A stretch of 17,875 nt of DNA from NCBI GenBank assembly GCA_946803715.1, contig CAMPET010000004.1, positions 842,962 to 860,836 of the forward strand. The letters are read 5' to 3'. The notes beneath the pieces are model-generated. The model made no database searches. It saw only the letters and a program-made list of their open reading frames with translations, and had not been told where the DNA came from. The DNA comes from Beroe ovata (lineage: Eukaryota > Ctenophora > Nuda > Beroida > Beroidae). Shown here one piece after another: positions 8,798-17,451 of this stretch (the first letter of the stretch is position 1; every line of letters begins with the position of its first letter). Position numbers and translations under genes: made by a program.

Positions 8798-9695
8798 ATT
8801 ACCAGCTACAAAAAAGTAGTTGTCAATGGTGACTGAAGTATTGAACAAAACAATGGAACATTTCCTATTGCATTGAACCCACTATGGTATAGCATAGCAT
8901 GAACTCTTTTTCAAGCATAGGTAAACAAAATTGATCTTATACATGAGAATCCAATGTCAGTAATTCAACCAGCTTAAAAGAATTGTGATGACATGGGTAC
9001 CAGATATCAAGGCAAGTGATTCTGAAACCCAAGCAAGGGAAGAATGCATTACATAACGGGATTCTTTTACAAAAAAGAAAACTCAGAGCTGCCATGTCAT
9101 CATTACAGGGAGGGCATGTCCAAAAGCGACTTAGGTCTAAATATTATTTCAAGTCTGTTTAAGAAAGGATCTTCCTGGTGAATGAATTACCAGATTCATG
9201 ACAATTTGATCAAAAATTGAACCAACTGACACTTTCGAACTAGTGAATTTCACACAAGTTCATTAGCACCTCTTTGGCAATTATCTGAACATAAGATGCA
9301 TGAACTTTTGCATAAACAGTTGAATATCCTTGTGTCTCAAAAGGCTTTGGTCATTGACAGCAGTGATAAAGTTACCAGCTAGAACAAACTCAATATATGA
9401 AATCCAAAGTCTTGACTTAAGATGTGTATGGCATGAGTGACATTTTCATGAGTTGCATATATGGGATATATCAACTCATGAAATACAAAAGAATAGCTAA
9501 CAAACATACTACTGCACTGGATATTAGACAGATAACATTTAACAAATGAATGTGCACATGTCATGCTGGCTCAGGCCATTCATATTGCATGCAATATGTT
9601 GTGCTTGGCAGACATAGTAAAGCGATAAGATNATAGTTATCTCCTTCAATTTTCTCAAGTACCACAGACGAAATGTACCAATAATTACTGGTATT
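8798..9695. other. Upstream flank of alpha-actinin exon A
   Basis: AT-rich, with no recognised coding exon on either strand. It probably contains the rest of a 5' UTR intron of alpha-actinin, because an acceptor-like TTTTTTGTAG lies at about 8806-8815 (minus strand). A single N is at 9632. Open frames on the minus strand between 9379 and 9750 have no recognisable features. Confidence 0.4.
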
Positions 9696-9830
9696 AAAAC
9701 TATCCGAATCTTTTTTGTATTTCTCGAGACTTGCTTTAAAGGTATCGACATTAGAAGCTTCTCTTACTGATGGAATCGCGAAAGTTACTGATGGAATCCC
9801 GAAAGTACGGACTGCAAGGTCGGGCTGCAA
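9696..9830 (-). pseudogene. Degraded fragment resembling the C-terminal end of a non-LTR retroelement reverse transcriptase
   Basis: On the minus strand the frame reads IPSVREASNVDTFKASLEKY. It resembles the motif common just after the reverse-transcriptase domain of LINE-type elements (LP..IR.A.SVDTFK..LK.YL). The segment before it contains a 7-residue tandem duplication (TFGIPSV/TFAIPSV) caused by a 21-bp repeat, and the usual WNS is absent. Nothing of the catalytic domain is visible. The similarity is short and from memory of the motif. Confidence 0.33.
9764..9805. repeat. 21-bp tandem duplication
   Basis: TTACTGATGGAATCGCGAAAG is followed at once by TTACTGATGGAATCCCGAAAG: two 21-bp copies with one mismatch, inside the retroelement-like fragment. 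Confidence 0.85.
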
Positions 9831-9925
9831 TTGAAATTGATCCGCGCGGCAATCACGCGATTTGACGCCACGCCGTGCCGCACATGGCTCATCTCACCAC
9901 ACGGTTGCGTCGCGTCAATTATTAT

Positions 9926-9933
9926 CTAATCTC
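9926..9933. repeat. Left target-site duplication of the foldback element
   Basis: CTAATCTC, identical to 10032-10039, directly abuts the left terminal inverted repeat of the 98-bp element. Confidence 0.62.
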
Positions 9934-10031
9934 TTGTCAGATTTTATCTGACCTCAGTTTCTCGCGCGCGGCGCGCGCGCCTTCGATGAAGGCGCGCGTG
10001 CGCGAGAAACAGGTCAGGTAACATCTGACAA
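9934..10031. mobile_element. Foldback MITE with 8-bp target-site duplication
   Basis: A 98-bp palindromic element starts TTGTCAGATTTTATCTGACC and its right end, read on the other strand, starts TTGTCAGATGTTACCTGACC; 19 of the outer 21 bases agree. Pairing continues inward through GTTTCTCGCG and GCGCGCC to a CTTC-GAT-GAAG turn at 9981-9991, so nearly the whole element folds back. The perfect 8-bp direct repeat CTAATCTC flanks it at 9926-9933 and 10032-10039. Terminal inverted repeats plus an 8-bp duplication are typical of non-autonomous DNA transposons of the hAT superfamily; P and Merlin elements also make 8-bp duplications. No transposase is present. Confidence 0.68.
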
Positions 10032-10039
10032 CTAATCTC
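10032..10039. repeat. Right target-site duplication of the foldback element
   Basis: CTAATCTC, identical to 9926-9933, directly abuts the right terminal inverted repeat. The perfect match suggests a fairly recent insertion. Confidence 0.62.
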
Positions 10040-10147
10040 TAGCTCTGTCTCTCGCGTGCGCGCGCATCCATTCGAGAAACTATGCATATGTCGAAAGCCA
10101 AAACAGTCCGTCCAGCGCGGCGCTAGCAAATTATTTTGCTTGAGACT

Positions 10148-10232
10148 AATTTTGCCGGATGTTACCTGTGATCCACTGTTTTTTGTGCGTGGCGCGCAAG
10201 AAACAGTGGACAGAAAATATCTGGCAAAAGTT
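10148..10232. repeat. Second foldback (long imperfect hairpin) related to the 98-bp element
   Basis: The left arm begins AATTTTGCCGGATGTTACCT and the right arm, on the other strand, begins AACTTTTGCCAGATATTTTC. The arms share the perfect block CCACTGTTT/AAACAGTGG and close over a GTGGCGCGC turn. The piece TTGCCGGATGTTACCTG differs at only two positions from TTGTCAGATGTTACCTG of the element at 9934-10031, and both go on through a GTTT and into a GCGCGC core. I see no clear target duplication here. It lies just upstream of the proposed FNIP start codon. Confidence 0.6.
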
Positions 10233-10256
10233 ATCAATTTGTGGCGCGCACGCACA

Positions 10257-10458
10257 ATGAAATTCTCGACAAGGGCTATGATCATCGACAGCCATGCCAA
10301 TCTGCTGTGCACACGTTGCACGGCAAGCGCCCCTGTTCTACTCAGCGGCGCGGTAGGTTGGGTCACGCAATGCGGGAACATTATTTACCATAATCCATGG
10401 CTTAATTTCAATAATGCGCATTTCATCCAACATCGACTAGATGTTCAGGTTATATCAG
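10257..10458 (+). CDS. Fnip: FNIP exon 1 (N-terminal exon, start uncertain)
   Basis: The open frame reaches a strong donor CAG|GTATGT in phase 1. This is the phase needed by the next exon, giving QHRLDVQVIS joined to ANNGERTLTF. That resembles the N-terminal strand of FNIP proteins (QIRLIVYQDCERRGRNVLF), where a hydrophobic beta-strand is followed by a GR..LF motif. PWLNF a few residues earlier parallels the W..PEF segment of vertebrate FNIP. I chose the ATG at 10257 (A at -3 and +4) because the frame upstream of it runs through a foldback repeat at 10148-10232 and is unlikely to be coding; an ATG at 10278 is also possible. The similarity is short, so the exon could instead be partly untranslated. 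Confidence 0.45.
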
Positions 10459-11070
10459 GTATGTAATCTCAGTGGCTGAGATTGTTTTGATGAAATTTTC
10501 TTGAAAAGTGTGATGGTTCATGCCATAAATTCTTATCTTATCTTATCTAATGTATTCTGCAACTTGAATGTTTATGCATGATGACGAATTTTGCTCAATA
10601 GTATACAATAGAGATGAAGTTTTTTGTGTTTTGGCAGCATCACTCAAGTGATTACTTAGTGAATGATTTGACTGATTAAAATGTAACTCATGATTCGTGT
10701 TTATATGAAGTTAATGTTCCCATTTTGAAGGTTTATGGTTCTAGGAGTGTGAATTATCATTCCACTCGATCACACCAAATGAGCAATCCAGTTTGCAAAA
10801 GCCTTGTTATTCATTTGACATGCTTTTCAAGGAAATTTTGGATTGGTTGCATATGTACCTCACAATTGGATTGATTAATTTGACAATCATGAAAACTTAA
10901 CTGATTTTCACATGTCAGTTGTCCTGATCATAATCCATCCCCCATAGCTCAATGAACTATTTGGAAGGATGTTGTCTTGGTTTGATGTACCATGAGTTTC
11001 ACTATCATTAAGGGACTCCTCACGTTCAATAGAAAGGCAAGGCATGAAATAGATTACAACCAGTTTATAG
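10459..11070 (+). other. Fnip: FNIP intron 1 (proposed)
   Basis: AT-rich, non-coding, bounded by GTATGT and TTTATAG. No repeat or exon is recognised apart from the alternative ATG-initiated extension of exon 2 at 10992. The 3' boundary is the weakest of the gene. Confidence 0.4.
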
Positions 11071-11132
11071 CAAACAATGGAGAAAGAACCCTTACATTCT
11101 CCCAAGAAAATGTTTTCATCTATCTTATGAAG
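11071..11132 (+). CDS. Fnip: FNIP exon 2
   Basis: A 62-nt exon encoding ANNGERTLTFSQENVFIYLM plus K, from a TTTATAG acceptor in phase 1 to ATGAAG|GTAATT in phase 0. The downstream junction is well determined: the next exon opens in phase 0 with LRGDNYS. The GERTLTF segment corresponds to the GRNVLFDS motif of FNIP N-termini. The acceptor has a poor pyrimidine tract, and alternatives at 11056 and 11063 would add a few residues. An ATG at 10992 in the same frame would give an alternative N-terminus (MSFTIIKGLL) if exon 1 is not used. Confidence 0.6.
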
Positions 11133-11257
11133 GTAATTCTTGAACATGATACCAGTTCCTACAATTTACTGAATTTCGGTTAATAAAGATATCTGGATGT
11201 AGTTCAAACCGCAATAAAAAATAAATCCTTACATTTGGATATTTAATGTTATTTCAG

Positions 11258-11435
11258 TTACGTGGGGACAACTATTCACTCCAAGGATGCAACAGTAAGA
11301 ATTCAGAGAGCTCTAAAAAGTTGGGTGATTTTATGTTTGGTGAATATCCAGCTCAAAAACATGATGGGATTGCCTCAAAGATAAATGTCAGGGAAAGCTC
11401 CAAACAAATTGTTTTAAGTTATATCTTCGTGGATG
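11258..11435 (+). CDS. Fnip: FNIP exon 3 (FNIP N-terminal conserved block)
   Basis: A 178-nt exon, acceptor TTATTTCAG|TTA and donor GATG|GTGAGT, phase 0 in and phase 1 out. It contains KKLGDFMFGEYPAQK and SSKQIVLSYIFVD. These match the hallmark block of folliculin-interacting proteins, LGEMMFGSVAMSYKG...SPPQLMLSKVF, in the right order and spacing. In the predicted protein this is about residues 89-147. It belongs to the longin-like N-terminal part of FNIP that pairs with folliculin. The serine-rich segment before LGDFMFG is shorter than in vertebrates. Confidence 0.87.
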
Positions 11436-11544
11436 GTGAGTAATTCAAGATCCATATCTCATGAATTATATGTCACAAAATAGGTTTAGTTTCTGCAAGT
11501 GATAACATCTACATACTTAGTACCTAATATATTCTCAATTTCAG

Positions 11545-13211
11545 ACCACCATTGTAGAAGGAAGGAAAGATCCCCTAGCACCAGTGGATATGGATCCTTT
11601 AGGTCTGGTAATGGCACAAGTTTAGTTGATTACCAAGAGAGATCAACTGATGATGAGATGCAATCTTCAGTGAACTCGGTTACATCAATTGCTTCTAGTA
11701 TTGCTTCCTTTGCATCACATTTGGGCTTTACTGGAAGTTTTAGTGGTCATAACAGGGCTCCACCTGTTACACCAGACCCTCCATTTTCCTCCAGTATACC
11801 AACAGACACTAATATCATTGAGAGATCACCTGGGTTGAAGAGGGTATCTTCATCCCCAAGCAAGCTTGCAGCACATGGTGTTAAGACACCTAAAACCAAT
11901 AAGTTTGGACTTGGGTTCATCTTTAATACCTCTCATCCCAACAAAATATATTTTGAACAGTTAAAGTCATTTGTGTTCAGTAACATTCACCTCATAGAGA
12001 CACAGGTCATGGAATGCAAGAAGTTGTTGTTTGAACATTTGGATTCAGGAGAATCTCTAGACTATGACCGTGTCCTCTCAGACATCTCAGAATGTTTTGT
12101 TCATTACCTCAATATGACTGTTTCAGTGAAACGTATCAGGAACCTATGGCAGACTGTAAACTTTGGAGGTCTTGTTGGCAGCTGTAGAGCCAAGAACAAT
12201 GTGGCGGATCTTATTTGTGAACTCTATAATCAGTATGAAAGTGAGAAGAAGTTCATGTCAACTGCAATAACAGCTGTTCTTTCTGCAACCTCTACATGGC
12301 ACTCTAACATTTGCGATCCAAATTTTTCCTTTATCAGCTCTGCTAGTAGAAAATTTCTTGATTGGTATGGTGGCCCAGGCAGTAATTTCCCTGTTCGCAT
12401 TGCATTTGTCAGCCAAGACAACACCCTCCTGCAAGGCTTCCTTGCTCTCACATCCTACTTCCAGAGGAGTGCCATATTCGTGAGAAACAATCATCATAAG
12501 AAGGTTATCAAGTTGGTGAAAGGTGATATAGACCACATTTTCGATTTTTCACTGAACGGCTTTGGAGAGAAGATATCGAGCGCTGTACCATCAGCTGTTG
12601 AATCAGGAACGTTTACATTCCTCATTGAAGAGGACTGCTCTACTGATGAGAACAAGAGCTTTTCCTGTCCCCGATATTCAACGTCATTTGTTGACTACCC
12701 TCTCAGCCGGAAACTAGCTGATAGTGACTTAATCATACCCAATGATTGCGGTTTGCCAGTACTCACTCCTAGTTACCATCCCAGTTTTCCGGTTATGGGA
12801 CTTCAGTCTATTGACGGTGTGTTTAGAGATTTCAAGTGCGGATTCTCTGCTTTTCATGAGGCTCTTAAGTTGAACATTAACGAAGATGTTGAATCTAAGA
12901 TGGTTGTAAATGACGCTATGACTTATGACTGCAAGGTTTGGGTTCATGATGGAACATATCAAAGCAAATGTAAGATCAACTCCTCGAAAGCTATTGCTAG
13001 GATACTCAAGAACTTCATTGATCTTAAGGAACTAACAGGGAATTCGAAACTTTGTCTAATCTACCTGGAGTCTGAATTACAGAGTTTGGCCTACATCAGG
13101 GAAGCTTATCTTACTTTCTGCCAAAATGAGCCATCTCCTCCACAAAAATTCTTAGACATCTTCAACATGGACAAATCTGACGGCGAGTTCTTTAGTCTCA
13201 TTAAAAAGTAG
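11545..13211 (+). CDS. Fnip: FNIP exon 4, terminal exon (FNIP middle and C-terminal DENN-like regions)
   Basis: A 1667-nt exon from TCAATTTCAG|AC to a TAG stop at 13209. FNIP binds folliculin (FLCN); the complex sits on lysosomes, acts as a GTPase-activating protein for RagC/D and links amino-acid state to TORC1 and AMPK. Residue numbers assume a 702-aa protein. A Ser/Thr/Pro-rich linker covers about 148-265. FGLGFIFNTS (268-277) matches IAIGVIFSLS of FNIP. FMSTAITAVLSATSTW matches FLPALITAVLTNHLAW. PVRIAFVSQDNTLLQGFLAL (430-449) matches [24 protein letters not shown]. In the C-terminal block, SYHPSFPVMGLQ (557-568) matches SYVPDFVLQGI, and LESELQSLAYIREAYLTF (656-673) matches LEDRLQELYFKSKMLSEYL. 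Vertebrate FNIP1/2 exceed 1100 residues; the difference is the disordered insert before the C-terminal block, nearly absent here. The stop and absence of frame breaks suggest an intact gene. Confidence 0.95.
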
Positions 13212-13557
13212 TGATTTTTTTTTCTTCATTGATAAATTTATAGTATATTTGTTCTATATGAAGGTAGATTTTCTGGGTTAATGCCAATTTTTAGTTGACA
13301 TAGCCTTTGCCAATACTGTTTTTGAGTAAGAATATTTGATAGTGTATGATATCTCCTGGACTGGCAAGATACAAACGTTGTATTGTAATTTAGTAATTTC
13401 CAAGAGAAAAAAGCTCTCGATAAGAGTTGACCCTCGTCCTTGTATCAAAAGTGAAAGCCTCATGCCTTTTTCCCAGTATGAAAGACAGTAACAGCATCAT
13501 ATAGATACAAAATTTAGATTTTTTTATTCACAATTAATAATCGTCTAAACTCATTGA

Positions 13558-13563
13558 AATAAA
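13558..13563 (+). promoter_or_regulatory. Fnip: Candidate polyadenylation signal of FNIP
   Basis: A canonical AATAAA lies about 347 bases after the FNIP stop codon, followed within 15 bases by a T-rich stretch, as expected for a cleavage and polyadenylation site. It is the only perfect hexamer I noticed in the first 400 bases after the stop. AT-rich sequence gives such hexamers often by chance. Confidence 0.45.
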
Positions 13564-15351
13564 TTAGCTTTTTTCATGATCATACGTAAGTTATGTTGCA
13601 TCATTTGCCACGGGTGAGCTGATTCTAGGACATTGCTATGTAATGTTTTTCGAGAAATGCGTTCTAGATATTTCTCCCAATCGGAAATAATAATATTAGG
13701 ATGATTTTACTAATTATAATATGATAATGTTCTATTAGTTATTGCTGAAGTAAATAGGTGATAGGTATTCTATGCATAATGATCATATCATGGCTAAGAA
13801 TAAGTAGCAAATTCGTATTCTATCATTTATCATTTTGTAGTAAAAGCAGGAGAGGTTTAAAGATGTGCTGCAAATACTTTCCTTTGTTTTTCCAACGACA
13901 TTTCGATCTCTTGTATTGAAGAATATTTTTCACTCAAATGAAGTTATTAGTTCACCTTTTATTAAGGTGACAACTGTAAGCTGTAATTTAGGTTAAGACT
14001 ATGAAAATTAGAGAATTTTGTTTTCTCTCCCCAAAACAACCAACTCGACGGTTTCTTCATCATTTTTCTCCAGATTATTCTCTGGGTGGACATTAAAACA
14101 CTCTCGGGTGTGTGTTGTAGATACAGTGATTTATACATTACTATGATACGCTGAATAGTTTTGGGGCTCGATAGATTTTAGAATTCCTTCCTTGACAGGT
14201 AAAGTTCTACAGACAAAGATGATATCGTTCCTTGAGTAACTTTTGCATGTAACTCTTCGACTAAAATTTGAAATAGGATATGCAACTTGCAATCTTTCTG
14301 TGACTTCAAGCCCATTTTGGATACTAACGTATATGATATTTACATGAAATTATTTCTAGCTATAGTTTAACTAGGCATTTTGTACGAAATTGTTAAAGCA
14401 CTATTATAAACACTTTGCTCTGTGTAACGAGTGGTATTTGTAACTTTTGGGGTCGCTCATTGAACAATATCAGTTTCATGATTAAATTGGTCTGTTAGCC
14501 ACAATGCCATGGATAATTGGCGCCATTCTTATGCAGCTCTAGCTTACGTTCGGCGCACGGGTCTGGTTTTGGTTTTTTGCCAGTCTCCTAACCTTATATT
14601 AAAATGCTCCTAAAACACAATAAGTTTTTTTTAATAAGTAGTTGGTATTCTGATTTCTGTGTCATCCTGTATACACCAAAACCAAATTTTTAATGAATGT
14701 CAATAGTTTTTGGCAATGAATGAACGACTGAACCATTCCATGACGACTGGAAGCTTGTTCTATGACTAACCCCTATAGTAATAAGAGGAACAGATAGGAA
14801 GTAACTCACCTGCAATCTTCTAATGATTGAGTTTATTTTTACATAAATTATTAGCTTGATAGAACTGGAATTTTATCCTCGGTTAACATTTAAGAAGTGA
14901 AAAACCGTATGTTTTACTATGGATCATTATAATGTCGGTCTATTTAAATTATTAGCATTTATTTGAGTATATTTAATGTAGCAAATTCCAACCCGATAAT
15001 GAGACTGTTTTTCTGAAGATCGTTGAGCTTCCTGTCAGGAAATAGCTTATTGTGATTAGATCTTGGCAAAATCATTTTTTGTTTTCTCACCTGCATTATA
15101 ACTGCATTTCTTTGCTCTATCACGATTATAGGTAGGTAATAATTTCTTCGTGCCAGACGATTTGCAGCACATCAATTGAGATACTGAATGTTGCTGGTAT
15201 ATGAGACACTGCGGGTGGGTCAAATGATAAACTGTCGTTTCATTGGTCAACGACTCCGTGATGTTCTACCGCAGTTGAGCTTATCAGTTACCATGGATAC
15301 ATCCTGAGACTTACCAGCTAGAACACTCTTATTGAGAACACGCTCACAAAC

Positions 15352-15370
15352 TCACACACACACACACACA
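15352..15370. repeat. (CA)n microsatellite
   Basis: About nine CA units. Confidence 0.93.
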
Positions 15371-15400
15371 AACTACTTCGCATAATATAGTTCTATCTTC

Positions 15401-15418
15401 CTCTATCTCTCTCTCTCT
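15401..15418. repeat. (CT)n microsatellite
   Basis: CT units with one TA interruption. Confidence 0.88.
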
Positions 15419-15887
15419 ATGCACTATATGTTGTGTATAGTGTAAACTGTGTACAGATCACATAGGATTTTATAGCAAATACGCCATTTCGTCTACTCTA
15501 AACGAGACTACTTCCATATGACGACGTCATGCAGTGAAAAGCAGGGTGAATTCTCGATTTCTGGACTTTGGAAATGGTCCAAATTTGATAATATCGAACT
15601 GATATCGTCATATGTTAGGAGTATCTGAATATGCCTATATCATGTTGATTGCAGTGATTTTGAAATACAATGTGTAAATCGGAAATATAGTTATCTTTAA
15701 TCTCGGAATACGCGTGTTTTATTACTATGCGTGCTAACTGCTAACATTACTTTTGTTCCAATCAATTCATTACAGTGTAGGCGATCTGATATGAAACAGA
15801 GCCCACATTACGCAAAATTACCCAATTTTAGAATTACCGATACAATTTCCTCAGTAGAAACATAGAAGTCCGCATGTGACATGTCCT

Positions 15888-16053
15888 ATGATGACGGCAT
15901 TGAACAGTAACCTAACGAGTAGCCTAGCAGTTAGGAGCAATATAGGTCCAACCAAGATACGGTCACCAACACGCTATTCGGATATGTTTGTAGATGCAGA
16001 TGAAGAGCTGATTCGCAGCATGACGGAAAATAGTCCGGGTTTGCAGTTGTTAT
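15888..16053 (+). CDS. Candidate first coding exon of the EXD1-like gene (end uncertain)
   Basis: From the ATG at 15888 an open frame encodes MMTALNSNLTSSLAVRSNIG, then a polar segment with SPTRYSDMFVDADEELIRSM. Its composition looks coding. After SPGLQ it turns abruptly into a Leu-rich run (LLLWLLLLLMLLFF) built from TTG/TTA/CTG-like low-complexity DNA, which looks more like intron. The next exon in the chain (16329) needs a phase-2 donor. Candidates here are GATAT|GTTTGT near 15984 and TTGCA|GTTGTT near 16045; neither is decisive. Alternatively the frame is translated to 16157 as a small one-helix membrane protein, or it is not coding. I do not recognise the polar part. Confidence 0.28.
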
Positions 16054-16328
16054 TGTGGTTACTATTGTTGCTCATGCTGCTGTTTTTTTGTGCATCGTTC
16101 CTACAGCTTTGTTGTCACCTGACACCTTATAACATGAAACATTTCAGGGCATGTTAGGGGTTACAGTGAAACAAGTGAAGAAAGAACGTTAGTTATCTGT
16201 GTGTATTATGCAACCTCAATCCTGATTCCTGACAGTCAAATGTTATGAGAGAAAAACCTAATCCTCATTTGGTAATCCGCATCAACTGACATTTCATTTT
16301 CCAACATGTAGTACTCTCTTTGTCTCAG

Positions 16329-16378
16329 GAAGCAGCAGTATGGAAGCGATGACGTGACGACATATCATTATTTGCCAG
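16329..16378 (+). CDS. Candidate upstream exon of the EXD1-like gene
   Basis: A 50-nt segment between a good acceptor (TTTGTCTCAG) and donor (CCAG|GTAGGG). It is open in one frame and encodes KQQYGSDDVTTYHYLP. It leaves in phase 1, as required by the secure exon at 17252, where the junction makes a Glu codon and gives LPEALNAAVKLSEF. The upstream side needs a phase-2 donor. No homology is recognisable at this length, so support rests on splice sites, phase and composition. Confidence 0.42.
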
Positions 16379-17251
16379 GTAGGGTTTGTGTGGGAAACTG
16401 TTAAAAGTTGAGGCTAGATTCAGTAATCAGGTGAGCTCGTGGTAAGGTGAGATTTAAGGTTTTGGAAATGAAAAGGTATCTCGAAGGATTCGTTATGCTG
16501 ATTGTTAAGATACAAATTTTGGTGAGTAGTGAAGTGTTGTGCAAGGGTGTTGACCGAACTATGTTAATATTTCAACACAGTTTTCGTTATTCTCGTTATT
16601 ACCACTGATTCTATAGTGGTTAATTTTGGCCATGATCTAACTCTGCGAATGTGCCAAAAAAGTGGACTCATTCTGACAGCGTATTGTTTGAGGTTGGTTT
16701 GCGTAACGCGCATGGTTTGGTTTAGCGCTAAAGTTTTCAACGTTCCTGTCCAAATTTTGAATTTTGCTGCTGCGCGCAATGCGCGCCATGTTTTTGTGTA
16801 CACCAAGAACTGGGCGTTACCCTGATGGTGAACGTCACCGAAAATTGATGAACGCATAGCATGAAGTAAACCATATGCACAAATTGTCGCACTCTAATAG
16901 CCGCAATTTGGCATGACTGAATTTGGGAGGTCAAAGTGCTACCGCAGGTCTCAACACACATTTCCAACGGAAAGAATTTGTGATGATCTTATTGAAATCG
17001 TTGAAATATTAAAAATTTCAATATTACACGAGAACTAGTGGCCTTATCATCACAGTGTTGTGTAACCGAGTGGAATATGTGTGTACAATATTATATGTAC
17101 AATTCAGAATGAATAAAGGCCCCCCATTCCTGTCTATTCATTCCTGTCTAATCCATATCCATGTATATTATGTACACTATACACTGCACAATTCACATCT
17201 GATCTCACACTCCATCAGAAATGCACTACAGTGTGATAGGAACAATCACAG
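16379..17251 (+). other. Intron of the EXD1-like gene (proposed)
   Basis: Between GTAGGG and ATCACAG. Open frames of 60-97 codons overlap on both strands between about 16564 and 16860, in a locally GC-richer stretch with a GCGCGC-AAT-GCGCGC hairpin at about 16772-16786. None shows a recognisable domain, and open frames on both strands are a compositional effect. This could be a fragment of a mobile element. Confidence 0.4.
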
Positions 17252-17363
17252 AAGCTCTAAATGCTGCAGTAAAGCTGTCGGAGTTTCACAGTATATCAGT
17301 TATGTGGGAAGGATTTGATGTCAACAGACATGGCCAGCTGACTTGGATCATTTGTGGTTATCT
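17252..17363 (+). CDS. Exd1: EXD1-like gene, exon with start of the 3'-5' exonuclease fold
   Basis: A 112-nt exon from AATCACAG|AA to TATCT|GTGAGT, phase 1 in and phase 2 out. It encodes EALNAAVKLSEFHSISVMWE and then GFDVNRHGQLTWIICGYL across the junction. The EXD1/Egalitarian branch of DEDD exonuclease domains has the same arrangement: a helix, a hydrophobic strand ending in an acidic-E-G motif (xxxDxEGVN), then R.G.L.WLQVAT. The first catalytic Asp of the ExoI motif is replaced here (SVMWEG has Met where Asp is expected) while the Glu is kept. This fits mammalian EXD1, described as a catalytically inactive RNA-binding partner of TDRD12 in piRNA biogenesis. Confidence 0.75.
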
Positions 17364-17451
17364 GTGAGTAGCTGATCTATTCGTGAATTTGACGCACTTC
17401 AGAATAGCGTGGAAATTCGCAGATAAGCTCTTTGTATATCCACGTTTTCAG

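Larger units (their letters stand above)
9838..10380. promoter_or_regulatory. CpG-dense region, candidate bidirectional promoter of alpha-actinin and FNIP
   Basis: CpG dinucleotides, scarce in the flanks, are very dense here (many GCGCGC runs). The region lies between alpha-actinin exon A (minus strand, with a probable 5' UTR intron) and FNIP (plus strand). A divergent promoter would fit. Much of the CpG content comes from the foldback elements themselves, so the island could be a by-product of their insertion. No TATA box is evident. Confidence 0.35.
13564..15887. other. Intergenic region between FNIP and the EXD1-like gene
   Basis: AT-rich sequence with no recognised gene. It contains a CA tract (15352-15370), a CT tract (15401-15418) and one weak minus-strand exon candidate (15091-15208). 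An RFX-like GTTACCATGGATAC occurs at about 15289. The promoter of the EXD1-like gene should lie near the right end of this region, but I see no TATA box I would trust. Confidence 0.55.

Noticed and set aside
10056-10256. Upstream extension of FNIP exon 1 to the first in-frame start near 10056
   Set aside because: The extension passes through the 10148-10232 foldback and CpG-rich repeat sequence, has no FNIP similarity and coincides with an equally long frame on the opposite strand.
9944-10381. Minus-strand open frame of 145 codons across the CpG-rich region
   Set aside because: Arg/Ala-rich product of GCGCGC sequence through two foldback elements; it mirrors the plus-strand frame and has no recognisable domain.
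12230-12962. Minus-strand open frames within FNIP exon 4
   Set aside because: Shadows of the well-supported FNIP coding frame on the plus strand.
16431-16526. Possible plus-strand exon (KVRFKVLEMKRYLEGFVMLI) ending at GTGAGT
   Set aside because: The donor is good, but a stop lies just after the only near acceptor in this frame and its phase does not fit the chain 16329-16378 to 17252. Kept only as a note.
16564-16857. Minus-strand 97-codon frame and overlapping plus-strand 69-codon frame
   Set aside because: Open on both strands over the same bases inside the proposed EXD1-like intron, with no homology I recognise.
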